Of a DNA stretch of 64,000 bases, positions 61,600 through 64,000 are shown one piece after another. The DNA lies in contig NZ_WFLK01000013.1 in assembly GCF_009208565.1 (NCBI RefSeq), forward strand, positions 62,001 through 126,000, given 5' to 3'. The notes under the pieces are model-generated. The model was given only the letters and a program-made list of their open reading frames with translations. It did no database searches and was not told the origin of the DNA. The DNA is from Janthinobacterium aquaticum. Its GTDB lineage: Bacteria; Pseudomonadota; Gammaproteobacteria; Burkholderiales; Burkholderiaceae_D. Numbering within the stretch: the stretch's first letter is position 1; every line of letters starts with the position of its first letter. A program made the translations under genes and the position numbers.

Positions 61600-63062
61600 G
61601 CGCCGCCCACCCCGTCGCCCACCATCGTACTGGCGTCCACCACGCGGTCGAATGTTGCCGCGTCTACATAGCCGGACGCCAGTGCCGCTTCGCGCAGCGT
61701 GCTGCCGCTGGCGTCGGCCTGTTCGGCGATATGCGCGGCCTTCTGGTAGCCGATCACGGGCGACAGCGCCGTGACCAGCATCAGGCTGTTGTTGACGAAG
61801 CTGGCAATCCTGCTTTCATCGAGCTGCGTGCCTTCGACCGAGTAGGTACGGAATTTCTCGCAACCATCGGCCAGGATGGTGGCTGAATGCAGGAAGGCAT
61901 TGATGATGATGGGGCGCATCGCATTGAGCTCGAAATTGCCTTGCGAGCCGGCAAATGCCACGGCGCTATCGTCGCCCATTACCTGGATGGCGATCATCAC
62001 GATGGCTTCGCACTGGGTCGGATTGACCTTGCCCGGCATGATGGACGAACCCGGCTCGTTTGGCGGCAGCTTGAGTTCGCCGAAACCGCAGCGCGGCCCC
62101 GAAGCCAGCCAGCGCATGTCGTTGGCGATTTTCATCATCGCCACGGCCAGGCCGCGCAGCGCCGCATGGGCCCGCACCATCGCGTCAAGCGAACCTTGCG
62201 CCATGAATTTGTTCGGTGCGGTGACAAACGGCTTGCCGGTCAGCGTGGCGATCTGCTGCGCCACCTTGACCGAAAATCCTGGCGGCGCATTGATGCCGGT
62301 GCCCACTGCCGTGCCGCCCAGGGCCAGCTCGTACAGATCCTGCCGGCTGTCTTCGATGGTGCGCAGCGCGGCGCGCAGCTGGGCCGCGTAGCCTGACCAT
62401 TCCTGGCCTACCGTCAGCGGCGTGGCGTCCTGCAGGTGCGTGCGGCCGATCTTTACTATTTGCATCCACGCTGCCGACTTGGTCTCGATCACGCCGGCCA
62501 GGCGGTCCAGCTCGGGCAACAGGCGGCGGTCGATCAGGTCGAGTGCGGCGATGTGCATGGCGGTTGGAAAGGTGTCGTTCGAGCTTTGGCCCAGATTGAC
62601 GTCATCGTTGGGGCCAACTGGCTGCTGGCTGCCCAGCGTGCCGCCTAATAACTGAATCGCACGGTTGGACAGCACCTCGTTGACGTTCATGTTCGACTGC
62701 GTGCCGGAGCCGGTTTGCCACACATACAGCGGAAAATGCTCGTCGAGGCTGCCGGCAATCGCTTCGTCGGCAGCGCGGATAATTGCCTGCGCCTTCCATG
62801 CTGGCAGGCGGCCTTCCTGCTGGTTGACCAGCGCGCAGGCTTTCTTGACGATGCCGTAGGCGTGATAGATCGCCTTGGGCATGCGGTCCTCGCCTATCGA
62901 AAAATGCACCAGCGAGCGCGCCGTCTGCGCGCCATAATATTTGTCGGCCGGCACGTCGACCGTACCCATCGAGTCAAATTCCTGGCGTACGCCAGTTGCT
63001 GTCAGGCCGATTGGCAGGTCCAGCAGCACTACCGGCACCTTGCCTGAGGTCGTATCAGTCAT
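61596..63062 (-). CDS. fumC: Class II fumarate hydratase
   Basis: Iron-independent fumarase interconverting fumarate and malate. 488 aa with ~20 residues more than E. coli FumC at the N-terminus. Signatures: [52 protein letters not shown] and the superfamily loop [15 protein letters not shown]. Its ATG overlaps the mqo stop by four bases (ATGA), so the two successive TCA-cycle enzymes are made from one message. Aspartase is the main alternative, but the loop and neighbour favour fumarase. Confidence 0.93.
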   Translation of the reverse strand: MTDTTSGKVPVVLLDLPIGLTATGVRQEFDSMGTVDVPADKYYGAQTARSLVHFSIGEDRMPKAIYHAYGIVKKACALVNQQEGRLPAWKAQAIIRAADEAIAGSLDEHFPLYVWQTGSGTQSNMNVNEVLSNRAIQLLGGTLGSQQPVGPNDDVNLGQSSNDTFPTAMHIAALDLIDRRLLPELDRLAGVIETKSAAWMQIVKIGRTHLQDATPLTVGQEWSGYAAQLRAALRTIEDSRQDLYELALGGTAVGTGINAPPGFSVKVAQQIATLTGKPFVTAPNKFMAQGSLDAMVRAHAALRGLAVAMMKIANDMRWLASGPRCGFGELKLPPNEPGSSIMPGKVNPTQCEAIVMIAIQVMGDDSAVAFAGSQGNFELNAMRPIIINAFLHSATILADGCEKFRTYSVEGTQLDESRIASFVNNSLMLVTALSPVIGYQKAAHIAEQADASGSTLREAALASGYVDAATFDRVVDASTMVGDGVGGA

Positions 63063-64000
63063 GCCGTTTCTCCTGCCTTGCCGATATCATGGATATTGAG
63101 CAGCGCGGCTGTGGCGGCGCGGGTGCGGCGGCAAGCCTCGGCATCTGCTTTCAGGTCGACGCCATAGGTCGGAATCACGGTTTTCAGGCGCTCCAGCCAG
63201 GCACCGTCCTGCAGGCGCTCGTCAAAGCAGCGCTGCAGCACTTCCAGTGCGATATAGGCAGCTGTGGAGGCGCCCGGCGAGGCGCCCAGCAGCGCGACCA
63301 GCGACTTGTCGGCGGCCGAGACCACTTCCGTGCCGAACTCCAGCTTGCCCTCTTCATGCTTGAACCAGCCGGTGCTTTCATGCGGTGCGATGGTTTGCAC
63401 GCGCTGGCCGGCAATGGCTTTTTTCCAGTCCTGCTGATTGGCCAGCGGGAAAAATTCTTTCAGCGTTGCAAACTGATGATCGGCGCTTTGCATTACCTGG
63501 CCGATCAGGTATTCGGTCAGGTCGGCATTGTCGCGCGCCACGTCGAGCAGCGGGATGATGTTGTCGTGCCTGAGCGTGCCAAACAGATCGAGCAGCGAGC
63601 CGTGTTTCAGCAGCTTGGTGGAAAAACCGGCATACGGCCCGAACAGCAGCGACTGCTTGCCATCGATAATGCGGGTATCCAGATGCGGCACCGACATCGG
63701 CGGCGAGCCACTCGCAGCCTTGCCATACACCTTGGCGTGATGGCGATGGCTGACTGCATCGATATCGCAGCGCAGCCAGATGCCGCTGACAGGGAAGCCG
63801 CCATAGCCTTTGGCTTCCGGTATGCGCGATTTCTGCAGCAGCGGCAGGGCGCCGCCGCCGGCGCCGATAAACACGAACTTTGCCGATACCGTCTGGCCCG
63901 GTCCGCCGCGGGTGTTTTCTACCTTGACGCGCCACAGCGCCTCTTCCCGCTCCAGCCCGACCACCTTGCTGTTGTAATGCACCTTGAAGCCAGGCTGCTT
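63059..64000 (-). CDS. mqo: Malate:quinone oxidoreductase (5' end outside window)
   Basis: Membrane-associated FAD enzyme oxidising malate to oxaloacetate with quinone as acceptor. Only the C-terminal ~313 codons are present; the gene continues past the right edge. Recognisable segments: AKFVFIGAGGGALPLLQKSRIPEAKGYGGFPVSG, FGPYAGFSTKLLKHGS, STGWFKHEEGKLEFGTEVV and LLGASPGASTAAYIALEVL. Frame is open to the edge. Overlaps fumC by four bases. Confidence 0.95.
   Translation of the reverse strand, partial: KQPGFKVHYNSKVVGLEREEALWRVKVENTRGGPGQTVSAKFVFIGAGGGALPLLQKSRIPEAKGYGGFPVSGIWLRCDIDAVSHRHHAKVYGKAASGSPPMSVPHLDTRIIDGKQSLLFGPYAGFSTKLLKHGSLLDLFGTLRHDNIIPLLDVARDNADLTEYLIGQVMQSADHQFATLKEFFPLANQQDWKKAIAGQRVQTIAPHESTGWFKHEEGKLEFGTEVVSAADKSLVALLGASPGASTAAYIALEVLQRCFDERLQDGAWLERLKTVIPTYGVDLKADAEACRRTRAATAALLNIHDIGKAGETA

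Overview
The window looks like a stretch of a GC-rich betaproteobacterial chromosome, most likely Burkholderiales and probably Oxalobacteraceae (Janthinobacterium/Duganella/Massilia-like). This is inferred from gene content: a Burkholderiales-type general porin, GTP-dependent PEP carboxykinase, an mqo-fumC pair, DUF3597, DUF4404 and VF530 proteins, and the uvrA/ssb arrangement. It is core chromosome. I see no prophage, transposase, integrase or CRISPR array. Genes are densely packed on both strands.

Layout. Positions 1-5.7 kb carry an SNF2-family ATPase (cut at the left edge) and an S9 peptidase on the minus strand. Positions 5.8-15 kb are rich in replication genes: hemE, then about 750 bp of AT-rich non-coding DNA with seven DnaA-box-like 9-mers, then priA, argP/iciA, a disulfide oxidoreductase, an SRPBCC protein, rep helicase and a higBA-like toxin-antitoxin pair. 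Positions 15.9-23.9 kb hold slyX, two tandem M3 metallopeptidases that share even their leader, two small proteins and a YgiQ radical SAM protein. Positions 24-30 kb are a complete ribose operon, rbsBACRKD, behind a perfect LacI-type operator. Positions 30.3-33.2 kb hold a DUF3597 gene and ahpC-ahpF behind a well-spaced OxyR site. Positions 33.2-35.4 kb hold a CzcE-like protein and a two-gene ABC system. Positions 35.5-36.2 kb carry a tandemly duplicated tRNA-Val/tRNA-Asp unit.

Positions 36.3-43.6 kb hold a secreted oligopeptidase, dinB with a canonical LexA box, rdgC and a TonB-dependent receptor. Positions 44-48.7 kb hold a short asparaginase, an unknown gene with a CarD-like N-terminus, a D-2-hydroxyacid dehydrogenase and pckG. 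Positions 48.8-52.6 kb are divergent uvrA and ssb with a LexA box between them. Positions 52.7-58.8 kb hold a porin plus a NitT/TauT-type ABC importer divergent from a TctD/TctE-like two-component system. The right end carries a LURP-one-like protein, an unknown membrane-anchored protein, an acetoin/diacetyl reductase and the overlapping mqo-fumC pair, with mqo cut at the right edge.

The strongest signals beyond routine annotation are the DnaA-box cluster between hemE and priA (a candidate origin or DnaA-titration site), a palindromic repeat family whose copies show compensatory base changes, the tRNA unit duplication in which each copy keeps its own promoter, and several regulator sites (OxyR, LexA twice, RbsR, LysR-type) that can be read directly. 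No clearly new multi-gene system is evident.
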